From: Pisaster brevispinus
Lineage: Eukaryota > Echinodermata > Asteroidea > Forcipulatida > Asteriidae
Reading direction: 5' to 3'
Assembly: GCA_023634235.1 (NCBI GenBank)
Contig: JAMKCF010000003.1
Location: 21,794,742 to 21,858,741 of the forward strand
Length of the DNA stretch: 64,000 bases
Position numbers and translations under genes: made by a program. The notes beneath the pieces were generated by a model that was not told where the DNA came from, ran no database searches, and was given only the letters and a program-made list of their open reading frames with translations. Below, piece by piece: positions 30,716 through 46,268 of the stretch. The first letter of the stretch is position 1. The number at the start of each line of letters is the position of its first letter.

Positions 30716-31400
30716 ACTTTTAAGGTTATTTTGTCGAGACCCGCCTTGTTTTCAATTTTCCATTTTCTTTTATTTGAGATTACTATACATTCTCAAATAT
30801 TGTTATAATACAGCGTGTAAATCGCCTCTCCCTTCTTAGTAGTCTTGATAAGAATAAACAACTTCTCTAACTTTTACAATACATATCAGCGTGTCCCTTG
30901 TAAAATGTATTATGTCTCAGCACAGAGTGCATTAAACTGCACTCAAACCTGTTACAAATATGTTAAAGTATTGTGTTACTAAATATTAACTCAAATCCAG
31001 GCTTTTGATTTGTCAAGGGGGCCAACAAATCCGCTGCCGGAATTACCTGAATAGGCAAGGTGCACTACACAAGTAGACAAACATAGACAATACCCGTGTA
31101 ACGGAATGAATTACCATACGTTAAGTAGGAGACAGAAACCGGGGCTTACGATAAACAACAAGACGTCTTATCTATATTCACTACATAATACACAATAATA
31201 ACTCTTCCCAATACACAGATATGGCGTTAGCGAAGCACAAGGAGCGACGCCTACTCTTTTATTATATAAGAAAACATAAGTAAAATTATGTACCTATTAT
31301 ATTCAGTTCCAACTCTACTGAATACCTTTTACCAAAGAGATCTTTGGATTCGTAACTTTATGTCATACTCTGGAAAGTTATACCTCATATAGGCTGAATT
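30716..31400. other. Intergenic
   Basis: AT-rich. AATAAA-like words occur near 30850. GGGGGCCAACAAATCCG at 31016 might be part of an old retroelement. Nothing is certain. Confidence 0.4.
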
Positions 31401-31405
31401 TTCCA

Positions 31406-32520
31406 TTAAGCTGACATTGCTACTGAATACCCTAAACACATCATTGGGAGAACACGACTTCCAGGAAAAACCAGAGAAGTTACTCTGGAAACCTGTGCCC
31501 AAAGACATTCAGAGTCCCCCTCCGTGAAGGTGTTGGACCTCACCTTGGCCGCCGAAATTAAATTTAAGTCAATTACATTACTTATTTCATATGGAATTAA
31601 TGAGAAGTACGCTGTGAAAGTGCTTGCTAGAACTGTCTTCAATACCCTTTGTAACCTCCTTTTAAACCTCAATCTTAACCCCTATTACATAATATCCACC
31701 TGATATGCACAATGCATTACCCAAATTCCTATAAGACATTTATTTCCCGCTATACTTCGAACCGCGGGAAATGTATAAAAGTTTGGGGAAATGTTTACAG
31801 CAAACTTGGCTGCAAGTTAATCAGAGAGCCACCTGTATACCTCTCCACTTACCAGCCACAAAACGGTAGTTGATGCATTCCCGGTAGGCCTTGTTAGCTT
31901 TGCGTAGACCATCTCGGCTTTTGTTGAAACCGATCTTGACCAGGTCATCTGTGTGCAGTAGATGATGGTTTAAAGTGGGCAAGACTCGGCGTTTGCGCTG
32001 CAGCATCCAGACCTTATCCTGGTAGCCATGGCTTCATCGGTAGATGGTGTGGCTTCCAATTCAATTAAATAGCGCCATCCCGACGAGCTATTTCTAACTT
32101 AACGTCGGCATTGTGCTCAGTATAGGTTATTGGCCTTTCTAAACAGTCCTCTCTGGTCTTTTGTGGCAGGCCAACATTTTAACCGTTCAAGTTTGTTAAA
32201 TTATTCTGCCTGACCTGCAATGATTTTCTGCCTTTGCTGTCTTCGATGCAAATATATCAAGGCCTGCCATCTTGCATTCCAGGTCATTGATAAGCTCACT
32301 CTGAATCTTTGTTGTTTCATTGATAAGAGCTTCCATGTTGCCTAAACGATTACGTAATTCCACCTGCCCGGCAAACATATCAGTGTGTGACTGGCGAACA
32401 AAAGCTGTCAAACCTCACACGTTTGGTGTCGGAAATCGACGCAGCTCCGCCTTGACGTGCAGCCTGTAGTACAAGAGGAAGCTCGGTTTCACTCACTGAT
32501 TTTGTTGATTTTCTCGTCAT
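31406..32520 (-). pseudogene. Decayed coding remnant on the minus strand, family unknown
   Basis: From an ATG at 32520 the minus strand reads MTRKSTKSVSETELPLVL and later ISDTKRVRFDSF. A shift near 32400 leads into AFVRQSHTDMF and a heptad-like coiled coil (LRNRLGNMEALINETTKIQ), ending at 32196. Further minus-strand pieces follow at 32006-31821 (VKIGFNKSRDGLRKANKAYR) and 31672-31406. The composition is protein-like, but several shifts and stops separate the pieces. It could be a retroelement ORF1. I do not recognise the family. Confidence 0.4.
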
Positions 32521-33779
32521 GGTTGAGATGATACTTTTTCTAAATGATCACAGAGCTGGAGCAAAGAAGCCTTGACGTTTAGATGTCAACTAAGCAGGTG
32601 GAAATGTACAATTTGTTCTGTCGGTTGTTATTCAGTAATGACCTCTTTGGAATACACACAGACCCATTCAGTTGTATCTATCTAACGACGTCGTGTTTCA
32701 AATTTCGGGATGAACTAGCCAAAATCGTTTTTTTTTTTTTTTTTTTTTTTACACAATGTCAACAAAAATAATAATAAAATACCTGTCTCTTAATCTTACC
32801 TTTCTTATCGTTTAAATATAATTAATCAAGTAACTCCCATCTAGTATAATTAGCTGGTTTCGTTTTCGTCGAGATTTGTTTTATTTTTATCATTATAATT
32901 ACTCTTTGTTTATGCCCAAGTCCCAGTAGCATTTGTACACAGTTTTCTTTACTCCTTAAAAATTAAATTAGTAAAATGAAAGAGTTAGATTCTAAATCAA
33001 ATGGAATCTTACTGCATAAACTTAAAATTTATTGTAATAATGGTTAACATTCTTAAATAATTAGCCAGTTTTCAGCGAGGTGTATATTTTATTAGGCAAC
33101 CTTTTCGGCCTCATATCTCAAAAAAGTATATCGCCGATCGTCAATTTTTTTCCTTTCAGTTTTATACTTCAGGGATACGGTAGATAAGTTTTTTATCCTC
33201 AAATGCCGGAAGACGTCACCATGCCATCATTTATTGAGCGTTTTCACCAGTGTACATAATATATGGAATAACGTGCTAACAAATCCAACTATTATTTAAT
33301 TAAGCTCAAACTACATGTCCTAGCTTGCAAAAATCTTTCATAAAACAGCTTTTTTATTGAATATAAAAAATATTGAGTTTAAAAATATCAAAACTTATTC
33401 AAACATTGTCAGTAGAACAATCTTGGATTCCCAGGCAAAATTCACAGGAAGGAGCCAGCGTAAAACTAGATTAGTATTGTCGAAAAATTGTTAAATTCTA
33501 AACACAATCAAGTCCTTGTCCTATTTATGACCAGCGTTGTTGCGTCTTTTGTATATTGTACATAAAGTCCTTATATACGCCGACTTACACAAGTCTAAAT
33601 TCATTCACAAGATTTGAGAAGATTTGTCTAGCTCTCAGTGTCATGTGTATCAACGAACGGAGTGTTTGTAGTTTGGGCGACAGCGTAAGTGTAAAAAAAC
33701 CGATGTTATCAGCGGAAAGCAGGCGTAGGAACGGATTAATAATTTGTTGAAAACTAATAATTCGTTTCGAATTAATAAT
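32521..33779. other. Intergenic, AT-rich
   Basis: It includes a run of about 23 T near 32729-32751. No supported gene. Confidence 0.5.
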
Positions 33780-34200
33780 TTCTTGATAAGAGTGGTAGTT
33801 CGCTTTACGAACTAACTTTTTAACTTATACCACATTTATTCCAGCAAAAATAACACACGGTATTAAGAAGACACGAAAATTTTTACAATTACACTTTTAA
33901 AAACCAGCATAGACACATCTTTACTAGCTAACTTATGAGACCTGTTCCTCGATAAAAGGAACTTATGTTCACTTTGCATACTAACTTTAAATCTTGGAAA
34001 TTCCATGATATGAGGGTATTTTGCTTTACGTACTAAATTGTGAGACCTATTCCATGATATACAGGCTTATTTCGTTTTACGTACTAACTTGTTAGACCTG
34101 TTCGTTAATATGAGTAGTAGTTCACTTTACGAACTCATTTGTAGACCGGTTCTTTTATATGAGGGGTAGTTCACTTTATGCGCTAAGTTTCTGAGACCCG
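33780..34200. repeat. Diverged ~60-bp tandem repeat
   Basis: Units repeat GAGACCTRTTC, then ATATGAGGGTAGTTC(A/G)CTTTACG(A/T)ACTAA, about six times (examples near 33790, 33960, 34010, 34075, 34130, 34165). Confidence 0.7.
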
Positions 34201-34580
34201 GGCCAAAATTCATGGCTCTGCTGCTTACCAAAACCAACGAATCGGCGCTTACGGAATTCGAGAATTCTTTGCTTACGTTTTTAAGCGTCGTTCATGGGTT
34301 AGCAGAACATTTTTGCTTGTGCGCGTTCTGCTCCACACTACTAGTAATTTTTCGCTTTTAAAGCTAGTTTAGTTAAAGGCTTTTAAAATTCTGACCAATC
34401 AGCATTTTTCGTCCACTTTTGGACTAATATGTCACATGGTGTGTTCATAACTATACCAACCGGTAAACAGGATACCCAAGTCTGTGATGGAGGGGGAATC
34501 CACAAAGGGGGCGGAATTTCAGGCATGACTGTATTGACAATCACACAGGTGGAAAGAAAGAAAGAAGTAGAAAAAAACCC
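34201..34580. other. Intergenic
   Basis: No supported gene. It carries short ORFs on both strands over the same repeat sequence. Confidence 0.4.
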
Positions 34581-34596
34581 AAAACAAACAGACACA

Positions 34597-34975
34597 CAAC
34601 GATCTTTAGGAGAGCTACATTGTGGGCTTTCCACAGGTGTTGTCTTTGATCCCTTTTCTTTAATCTTTCCTGTTAAAAACATTGTGGGCCACCCCACAAT
34701 GTCAAAAAAGCCCACAACTACACATCCTACCTAAAACGCACCCCACAATGTATCTCTCGTCCGCCCAGCCCAACCGACAAACAGACAAACAGACAGACAG
34801 ACAAACAGACATCTTTAGGAGAGCTATATTGTGGGCTTTCCACAGGTGTTGTCTATGATCCCTTTTCTTTAATCTTAAAAACATTGTGGGCACAGCCCCA
34901 CAATGTAAAAAAAAGCCCACAACTACACATCCTACCTAAAACTCATCCCACAATGTATCTCTCGTCCGCCCAGAC
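34597..34975. repeat. Tandem duplication, ~210 bp unit
   Basis: ATCTTTAGGAGAGCTA(C/T)ATTG, CCACAGGTGTTGTCT, CCCACAACTACACATCC and CACAATGTATCTCTCGTCCG occur twice, starting at 34601 and 34811. Both contain ATTGTGGG...CCCACAAT inverted words able to form hairpins. They are separated by ACAGACAA microsatellite. Confidence 0.75.
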
Positions 34976-35035
34976 CGAAAGATAGACAGACAAACAAACA
35001 AATAAACAGGCAACCCCCAAAAAACAAACAAACAA

Positions 35036-35214
35036 ACAAACATTGTACATGCCTATTACCTACAAATACAGGACAAAAAACATTGTACATACCTATATAC
35101 AGGACAAACAAACATTATACATGCCTATTACCTACAAATACAGGACAAACAAACAGTAACATTGTACATGCCTATTACCTACAAATACAGGACAAACAAA
35201 CATTGTACATGCCT
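35036..35214. repeat. ~42-bp minisatellite
   Basis: About four to five copies of ACATTGTACATGCCTATTAC followed by CTACAAATACAGGACAAACA. Confidence 0.8.
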
Positions 35215-35860
35215 ACCGCACAGACCTTGAAATAAATTGTGGTGGGAGAATGCAATGAAATTGTGCGAGAACAAACCGCTACTAATATCCCAAAACACTT
35301 CCGTATAAGGTTCGAGGACTCTCCACAAACAAGAGGGCGCTATACAGGTGCACCGTTAACTGTAGAAGCGAAGCAGCGAACCAAAATGAACGGTACAAAG
35401 GTCGAACGATGCCATGCGCGTGGACAATGGGCTGTGTGGGTCTGGCCGTGTTCAGCATGTTACGATGCCTAGCGTGAGAAGCAATGGCTGTGTGGAGTGA
35501 TGGCCGTATGCGATGTACAGCGTAAATTACGTGCAATGTACACACACACGACGTTCATGCTTTGTTGACGATACGTGTTTTTAAATCGTTAATATCGTCA
35601 TCAAAGGATTAAAAAATCCTTGATCGAACTACTGCTTGATCTAAGTTAGAGCACAGGCTTTCATTTGATGTATTGTTTGTGTCTTTTAAGACTGTAGTTC
35701 CTGAGATCGAACGCTAACAAATTTCATGTGTAAATGCTATGAGACTTTTTCGGAAAGAAGAATAATAATAGTGAAAAAAAAATAAAAATCTCGACGAAAA
35801 CAAAGGTGGTTTCGGCTGATGGCCGAAACCCCCAATAATAATAATAACTAGAAACGAGTT
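35215..35860. repeat. ~0.65-kb duplicated block, copy A
   Basis: It starts ACCGCACAGACCTTGAAATA and matches 35949-36600 at high identity. It contains GAGGGCGCTATACAGG and ends with the hairpin GGTTTCGGC-TGAT-GGCCGAAACC. Confidence 0.85.
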
Positions 35861-35948
35861 TGTAACGAACAAACACTGGGGTTTCGGCTTTTTAAATAAT
35901 TGTAAGTAATAAACTACCATACCAATGATAAAGTAATTAATAAGCTAT

Positions 35949-36600
35949 ACCGCACAGACCTTGAAATAAATTGTGGTGGGAGAATGCAATGAAATTGTGC
36001 GAGAACAAACCGCTACTAATATCCCAAAACACTTCCGTATTTAGTTCGAGGACTCTCCACAAACAAGAGGGCGCTATACAGGTGCACCGTTAACTGTAGA
36101 AGCGCAGCAGCTAACCAAAATGAACGGTACACAGGTCGAACGATGCCATGCGCGTGGACAATGGGCTGTATGGGTCTGGCCCATAGAGCAAGCTCTATGG
36201 TCTGGCCGTATGCAGCGTGTTACGATGCCTAGCGTGGGAAGCAATGGCTGTGTGGAGGGATGGCCGTATGCGATGTACAGCGTGAATTACGTGCAATGTA
36301 CACACACAAGACGATCGTGCTTTGTTGACGATACGTGATTTTAAATCGTTAATATCGTCAACAGATGATTAAAAACCCTCGATCGAACTGCTGCTTGATC
36401 TAAGTTAGAGCACAGGCTTTCATTTGATGTATTGTTTGTGTCTTTTAAGACTGTAGTTCCTGAGATCGAACGATAACAAATTTCATGTGTAAATGCTATG
36501 AGACTTTTTCGGAAAGAAGAATAATAATAGTGAAAAAAAAATAAAAATCTCGACAAAAACAAAGGTGGTTTCGGCTGATGGCCGTAACCCCCAATAATAG
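35949..36600. repeat. ~0.65-kb duplicated block, copy B
   Basis: Same start as copy A, offset 734 bp. It differs by an extra 26-bp palindrome near 36182 and by a longer hairpin array at the end. Confidence 0.85.
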
Positions 36601-36750
36601 TGAAAAAAAAATAAAAATCTCGACAAAAACAAAGGTGGTTTCGGCTGATGGCCGAAACCCCCAATAATAATAATAATAATAATAACAAATACAAATCTCG
36701 ACGAAATCAAATGTGGTTTCGGCGGTTGGCCGAAACCCCCCCCCCCCCAA
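36527..36750. repeat. ~74-bp hairpin array (three units)
   Basis: Three units of AAAATCTCGACAAAAACAAA, GGTTTCGGC, 4-5 nt, GGCC(G)AAACCCCC and (AAT)n. Copy A has only one unit. The first unit has GGCCGTAACC, breaking the hairpin. Confidence 0.8.
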
Positions 36751-37770
36751 AAAAAAAATAACTCTCTTCAACACGAGTAGAAGCAGGCAGTTTTAATTCT
36801 ACAACACCCAATACGGTATATTACTGTAAGTAACACGAAGCTGCCGCTGCTACCATTTGGTGCCCGTACCCTCTGCCCATATCATGCAGGCGTGGTATAG
36901 CTGCAACGGGTATTGACCAAATTCACCTGACGTTATCATCACAATCTTACTTGGTTGCGCCATTGTGGGTGCCGATGTCCCTATGCGAATTATACAGTGC
37001 AGTGGGTATTCTATTGGTGATACAGTTTTTACATAATACATGTTGATCAAAAAAATTATGACCTTGGCACAACCAATGTGACGTGCGGGCAAAAGGGTCA
37101 ATGGTACACTTGTTGCTATGGGTAGAGTTCGTTCCAACCGCAAAGCTAGATTCCTGGTTAGAACAAGGCACATCATCACCGTTTTTACGAAGGGCCACTT
37201 TATTTCAGAAGGCGTGATTGAGATTTACATTTTACACAGTGCTAAGATTAGAAAAAAATGTAATACCAAATGTAGGGTTTTCACTTTTAGATTCCCATTT
37301 TGATTCTGCTCAAGTTTAACTTCTCCGTTGACTAACTAATTCCTTTTAAAATAATGGGTAATTGTCACATTAATTAGTTTAAAATATATATGTGTCTCTT
37401 CGTGAAACCTAAAAAGTGACATGACCTACTTATACGCGCCCATCTGAACAACGTGTTTAATTTAGGAAAGGGACGACTGTTCACGATCGCGTATACTGGC
37501 TGGCGTAAACATGTGACGCCCTTTATGTTGCAATGAATTACTTGCAACTTTTGGGATGCTAAGCTTATCATGGAAACACAAAATGGGATTATCGAGATAA
37601 ACGCCCATTGATGCATTCCCATACTTTGTCTCTCTATGAAAACGGTGATGATATCATGTGACCCTCTCGAAACCAATCACAAGGCAGAATCTATACACAA
37701 CAATGAAGACTCGTCGATGCGTGTTACACGTATAGTGACGGATTGGTCTCCTGATCGCCGGCAAGGATAG
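36751..37770. other. Intergenic
   Basis: A 109-codon minus-strand ORF (36850-37179) has no family I recognise and no convincing start context. Nothing else is supported. Confidence 0.4.
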
Positions 37771-37839
37771 TTGTGGCAAGCTGTCCTTGTTTGTAAAGCA
37801 AAGGTCATACGCATAATAGGCCTATTGATTGTTGAAAAT

Positions 37840-38023
37840 ACACAAGTCACTTGCAGAAATGATGACGTACTTCACAACATAAGCAATACATTGAAACCCC
37901 TTTGTGATACAGGGTCAAATGTGACCTTGGCTGGTTGCATTGAAAATAAGTTTTATTATCATGGTCACTGTGTGATGGAACCAAATTGTTTGTGCGATAT
38001 CCCCCCGCCATACACGCTCCGGT
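37840..38023 (+). CDS. Orphan cysteine-rich exon candidate (TIL/VWF-like spacing)
   Basis: An open stretch encodes CRNDDVLHNISNTLKPLCD, AGCIENKFYYHGHCV and EPNCLCDIPPP, then a good donor (CTCCG|GTAAAC at 38024). Possible acceptors lie at ATACACAAG or CACTTGCAG just upstream. The spacing (G-C, then G-x-C-V, then C-x-C) is like the TIL-type cysteine modules next to VWF-D domains of secreted proteins. No partner exons were found nearby. The start is approximate. Confidence 0.35.
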
Positions 38024-38025
38024 AA

Positions 38026-39045
38026 ACTTGCCCTACCACTAACGTGGGACCCTACTATTGGACGGGTCGGGTGGTCTGTCTAAAGCTCAATTTGAAAGAC
38101 AAATTTATTGCGCAAGTATCACTCTGCTAAAAACACATTTCACAATATAAAAAGCAGCCGCAGCTATTGAGTTAAAAGCAGACCAAATACGACGTTGTTT
38201 TGTTGACCTCCAAGAAGGGCAGACTGACTGAGACTTTTCACACAATGGTGCACCGTGTGGGACATCAGAACTTCTAGACGGAAGGTAAGATTTTCATCTT
38301 GATTTCTGGGAGTTAGTTGTTAAATCTTTTATAAAATCTTACATTATTGTTTACTTTTCGTGATAATCTATTTATTTAATACTTTGGGGCTTTTCCCAAA
38401 CTATCCGGTAACTCATTGACCAGCGGGAGATATTAGGATAGTTGTTAATAACGAGGAAAAACTCCGTGTCCAATTAATCAGTTACGTATTGCTACAATCT
38501 ATAACATAATAAAGTAAGAGACCAAACGCTCACCGGTAATCAACTCGACTAGTTTAACAAAGTGGGGAGCCATCATGATGACCGGCACACGCATCTCTCG
38601 GACCACAGAGCACGAGGGTGTGTGACCAATGTAGTTTAAACTAGGAAAAGTATCCAGTGATACAAACATAAAATAAAGTAAACACATTACCAATTTAAAC
38701 TTGTGAGACTCGTTACACATAAATCATTTAAATAAATGAAACTAATACACCACAAATGAAAACCAACAACAGGTTCTTTCTTAACTGCATTTTTACATTT
38801 TTGGCTATTTTTCAATTTTAAGGCTTAAAACGGTCATTATAGTCTGAAAATTGCTATCGATACTGGATTTAAAGCCACGCATTTTTGTTTTACTATTTTC
38901 TCCTCCAAATTGTGAAAAACATGCTCTAGATTTTACGAACCACTCTAATTTTACTAGGCTAACAATTAAACAATTGTTAAACCCCAGGTGGTATTTGTTA
39001 GTAATATATCGCACATTGTGTCATGGTTGATGTTCATAGGATTAA
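38026..39045. other. Intergenic
   Basis: No gene or repeat is supported. Confidence 0.4.
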
Positions 39046-39297
39046 AAAACCTACCCCCTCATATTTTTTCGCTTGGTTTGAGCAGCATTGGATAAACAAA
39101 TCTACCCCTTCCACTTTTCAGCTAGGTTTGAGGAATAAGGGATACATAATTATATCCCCTCCTCCTTTCGGCTTGGTTTGAGCAACGAGGGATTGCAAAT
39201 TATATCCCGTACTCTTTTCGGCTGGGTTGGAGCAGCATACAGGATACAACAATCTATCCCCTCCTCTTTTCGGCTGGGTTTGGGCAAATTCTATCCT
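39046..39297. repeat. ~57-bp minisatellite
   Basis: About five diverged units of CTTTTCGGCT(G/T)GGTTTGAGCA, then GGATA, AAATCTATCCCCTCC. Confidence 0.75.
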
Positions 39298-39552
39298 CTT
39301 ACTTCAATTATTACCACTCGAACCACAAATAACTTTTTTTTCTGGTTAGCTTTCCCAATAATGAAGTATACATTGTAAATAAAAAGGTGTGCGTATTTTT
39401 CTTTGATATTTTGATGCAATAATAATTTGGAGTACAAAATGTGGCACATTTTCTTGTAAGAAAAAAGGTATAAATCAAACGACTGCTAAAATTCTTACTT
39501 TCTTAGATTCTTACTTTGTTCCTTCGGCAAAATTTTATGAAGAAAAACAGCA

Positions 39553-40510
39553 TGATTTTAACATCTAAATCATGCAAATCTACTTAGGCAAGAGGGAAGC
39601 CCCTGTGGCTCAACTTTCTATACAAGATGCCCAACTTCAACAGGTTCAAAGCGCTGAATTATTAGGTGTCATCTTCCAACACAATTTGAAATGGGATTAT
39701 GCACATTGTATAGACATAGTTAATAAAGCCAATAGGAAACCTTTCATGTTGAGGAAACTAAAAAAGAATGGTCTTGCTAATGACGAACTAGTGACTGTGT
39801 ATAGAGGTTATATCAGACCCATTGTAGAATATGCAGCTCCCCTTTGACATTCAGGTATTTCTCTCACTCTTTCTAACCAATTAGAATCCATCCAAAAAGA
39901 ACGTCTCGCATCATTTCAGGCAATACATATACTCATTATGACCAAGCATTAACTACGTTGGGTCTGAAACCATTACATATTAGAAGAATCACGCTTTGTA
40001 CTACTTTTGCATTAAAATCATGCAACTCAAATAAATTTAATGAATGGCTTGTCAAATCCAAAAGCTCACAATCTATGAATCTTAGATCTAAAAGAACCCT
40101 TCAAGAAGTTTCATGTAAAACTGCTCTACTTAGTAACAGTCCAGTCCCCTACTTCAACAGACTTATCAATAAATCTCAGTTCACTCCCTCCATCTTTGTA
40201 ACTTTGTGCAATTTTATGTGCATTTGAGAATTTTGATGTGATTTTTCATGTCCTCCATGGTCAGTGTGCTTCTTTCTGTGCAACATTTCACGTGCTTTGT
40301 GCATTTCTTGATTTTCTAAATGCCTCTTTGTTTTATTTTATACGGTTTACTTTAAATAGACTGTTTGTAATTCGTTTAGTTTTAATGTATACTGTTTTGT
40401 AATTCAGCCAGTAGGCTGCAATGAGCACATTTTTAATAAACCATTATAATAATAATAATAATAACAATAACAATACTACTACTACTACTACTACTAATAA
40501 TAATAATAAT
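39553..40510 (+). mobile_element. 5'-truncated non-LTR retrotransposon (RT C-terminus and 3' end)
   Basis: Residues such as AELLGVIFQHNLKW, FMLRKLKKNGLANDELV and GYIRPIVEYAAPL are the standard C-terminal segment after the RT core of CR1/Jockey-type LINEs. A stop (39845-39847) and a frame change precede LGLKPLHIRR. The 3' end has TTTAATAAACCA and an (AAT)n/(ACT)n tail. Only the last ~0.95 kb of the element is present. Its 3' end resembles that of the LINE at 50.1-52.4 kb, so they may be one family. Confidence 0.75.
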
Positions 40511-44080
<3,570 letters not shown>

Positions 44081-44172
44081 TTGAATTATGGACATGTTAT
44101 TACCCTTTGATTGTAAAAGTATTGATCCATGAGTCTTAGGAAAAGTTATTTTCTCACAATGAGGTGGTTGAT

Positions 44173-44385
44173 TTATGCCAGTGGCCGGTAGACCTTGAAG
44201 TTTTTGTCACGTTTGTTTTTCTTCTGTACGGACGGTTCTACGTGCTTGACTGATTTACAAACATAAAGCAACTCTTTATAAGGTAATGTTTTGCTATAAC
44301 CGATTTTATCTCTATATTTTGTTAGTTTCCTCAAGCTGTGCGGTGTATTGTCCTTTATGACAGTGGCAGCAATCTCCTGCCGCAA
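44173..44385 (-). other. Unrecognised 70-codon ORF, duplicated
   Basis: The minus-strand ORF (HSLRKLTKYRDKIGYSK, KELLYVCKSVKHVE) is protein-like and has an identical translation at 49870-50082. No family is recognised. Since both blocks are recent copies, identity does not show selection. Confidence 0.25.
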
Positions 44386-44429
44386 AGGAATGCTGTTAGG
44401 TATATAACTTATGATGTCATACTAAGGTT

Positions 44430-46268
44430 TTTCCCTTTTCTCAAAGAAAGGATTAACCATTGTGGTGGTGGGGTAGCATTATTATCTACTTCATGCTGTA
44501 ACGTATAGTACTTTTTATTTCACAACATCTAGAGGTAGTCTGGGTCAAAACGAGACCTCCTATGATACCACGGTCAATTGCCAGTTTATATTGTTCTGCT
44601 GTTTATTCTCCGCCCAACAACAACAATGCAGATTTGGTAATTTATCATCTTTTAGAAACAATTGACAAAATTACTACTAGCTTTCCGGATGCTGGTGTTA
44701 TAATTGCTGGTGATATGAATCGCCTCGATTTAAGTCAACACACCATAAGACAATTTGTTCAGGTATAGTTGACGGTCCTACTAAAGGTTCTGCGATCTTG
44801 CAAAAGATTATTACATGTATTAATATCTCCTTATAATATCACCCTCCTATTGTCATGGCTCCCCTTGCACATAGTGACCATAATACCGTTCTGTGGCGTC
44901 CACAAGTGAATATTATTCAAAATAATAAGACACGTATCAAAGCTACTACACCAACGAAGCTGTCTTCTGTCCGGGAGTTTGGTCAATGGATTACGCAGCT
45001 TGATTGGTTAGAGATTTATGGTGCATTTGCAGTCAAAACAAATGTAGTGTCTTTCTTATGACACTCTGAATCAGTGAAAATTATCCAACTAAGTCCACCA
45101 GATTACACATTCATGATAAAACCTGGAGGACAGCAGAAATCAAGTCATTACTTTAGAGTAGGCAGACTTTATTTTCTGAATGCAATGTAAGATGGAAATC
45201 TGTCAGGAATAAGTTCATTCGCAAAGTTGCCTCTGCTAAAAAAGATTAATATCATAAGCATGTTCAAAATCTAAAAACCAAAATTCCTGCTGGGTGATAT
45301 CGCACCATAAGACTGATGACTTCAGGCACTACTCCAAACCCTACATTTAACCCACCACCTGGAACTGATTGTAGTAATGATATGGATATTGCAAATAGCA
45401 TCAATAATGATTTCATCTCGATTGGAAAGGATTTATGTCCTTTGGATTTATCATCGCTTCCAGCATATATGCCTTCTCCTGAGCTTTGTCCAACTGTTCA
45501 AGAATGGGAGGTACGATTTCAGCTATAAAAAAAACAGTTGTAGGATGGCTGGAGGTCCGGATGGAATTCCAGCCTCAATTATTTGTGAATTTGCGTATGA
45601 ATTGAGTAAACCTCTTTCACACGTTCTGAATTCATCGAACCAGGAAGATGTGCTTCAGTGGAAACAAGCCATTATTATTCCTCTGCCTAAAAGTTCTCCC
45701 CCAACTTGGAACAAACTTCGCCCTATTTCCTTAACTGATCATTTTGCAAAATTAGCTGAACACTCTGTTGCTCAGTGGATCATTTCAGATAAATCCAAGA
45801 TAACTTGGATCCTAATCAGTATGGTAACAGAAAAGGAGTGTCTACTTCGCATTATTCTAGTTAAACTTGTTGATAATTTAAACGCACATGCCGAGCTTAC
45901 GAAGGGTCACAGTTCATTGGTTGTCACAAATTTTACTAAGGCATCAGCTTTGCAACAAAGCTTAAAGATTCCGACGTGTTCCGTCAGTGGCTACCCAAGC
46001 CAAGAGGTTGTAGTGTGCAATATCAGTTAAGAAACAGTAACAATCTTTCCAAAATTAAGTGCAAAACAAATAGATACAAAAAAAGGCCGATACCTCACTT
46101 CGTCCATTTGTTTTTAAGTTTGTGCCATGTTTTTATTTTCTTTATGTATTTTTGTTTCATGGGTAGTCTTTAACTATTTTAAAAGTAGTAATTTTGATGT
46201 TCATTATATGTTTTTAAATTGTTAACTTTGTAGCATTTATCCCCTGGGCTACAAATACATTGTTTTAA
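44430..46268 (+). mobile_element. Dead CR1/Jockey-like LINE, copy 1, internally deleted
   Basis: Pieces in several frames are AVYSPPNNNNADLVIYHLLE and GVIIAGDMNRLDLS (endonuclease), LAHSDHNTVLW (endonuclease end), and GGPDGIPASIICEFAYELSK with LRPISLTDHFAKLAE (RT fingers/palm). Stops and shifts are many. The RT core from FDLVDHN onward is deleted (450 bp relative to copy 2, junction GCAT at 45941-45944). The 3' end continues QWLPKPRG...LRNSNNLSK. Confidence 0.8.

Noticed and set aside
34383..34920. Overlapping ORFs on both strands near 34.4-34.9 kb.
   Set aside because: They lie on a tandem duplication with hairpin words and have no codon or domain support.
35036..35214. CRISPR-like array.
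   Set aside because: The ~42-bp units are contiguous without unique spacers and the genome is eukaryotic; it is a minisatellite.
36850..37179. 109-codon minus-strand ORF as a gene.
   Set aside because: No recognisable family, no supporting splice structure; kept only as a note.
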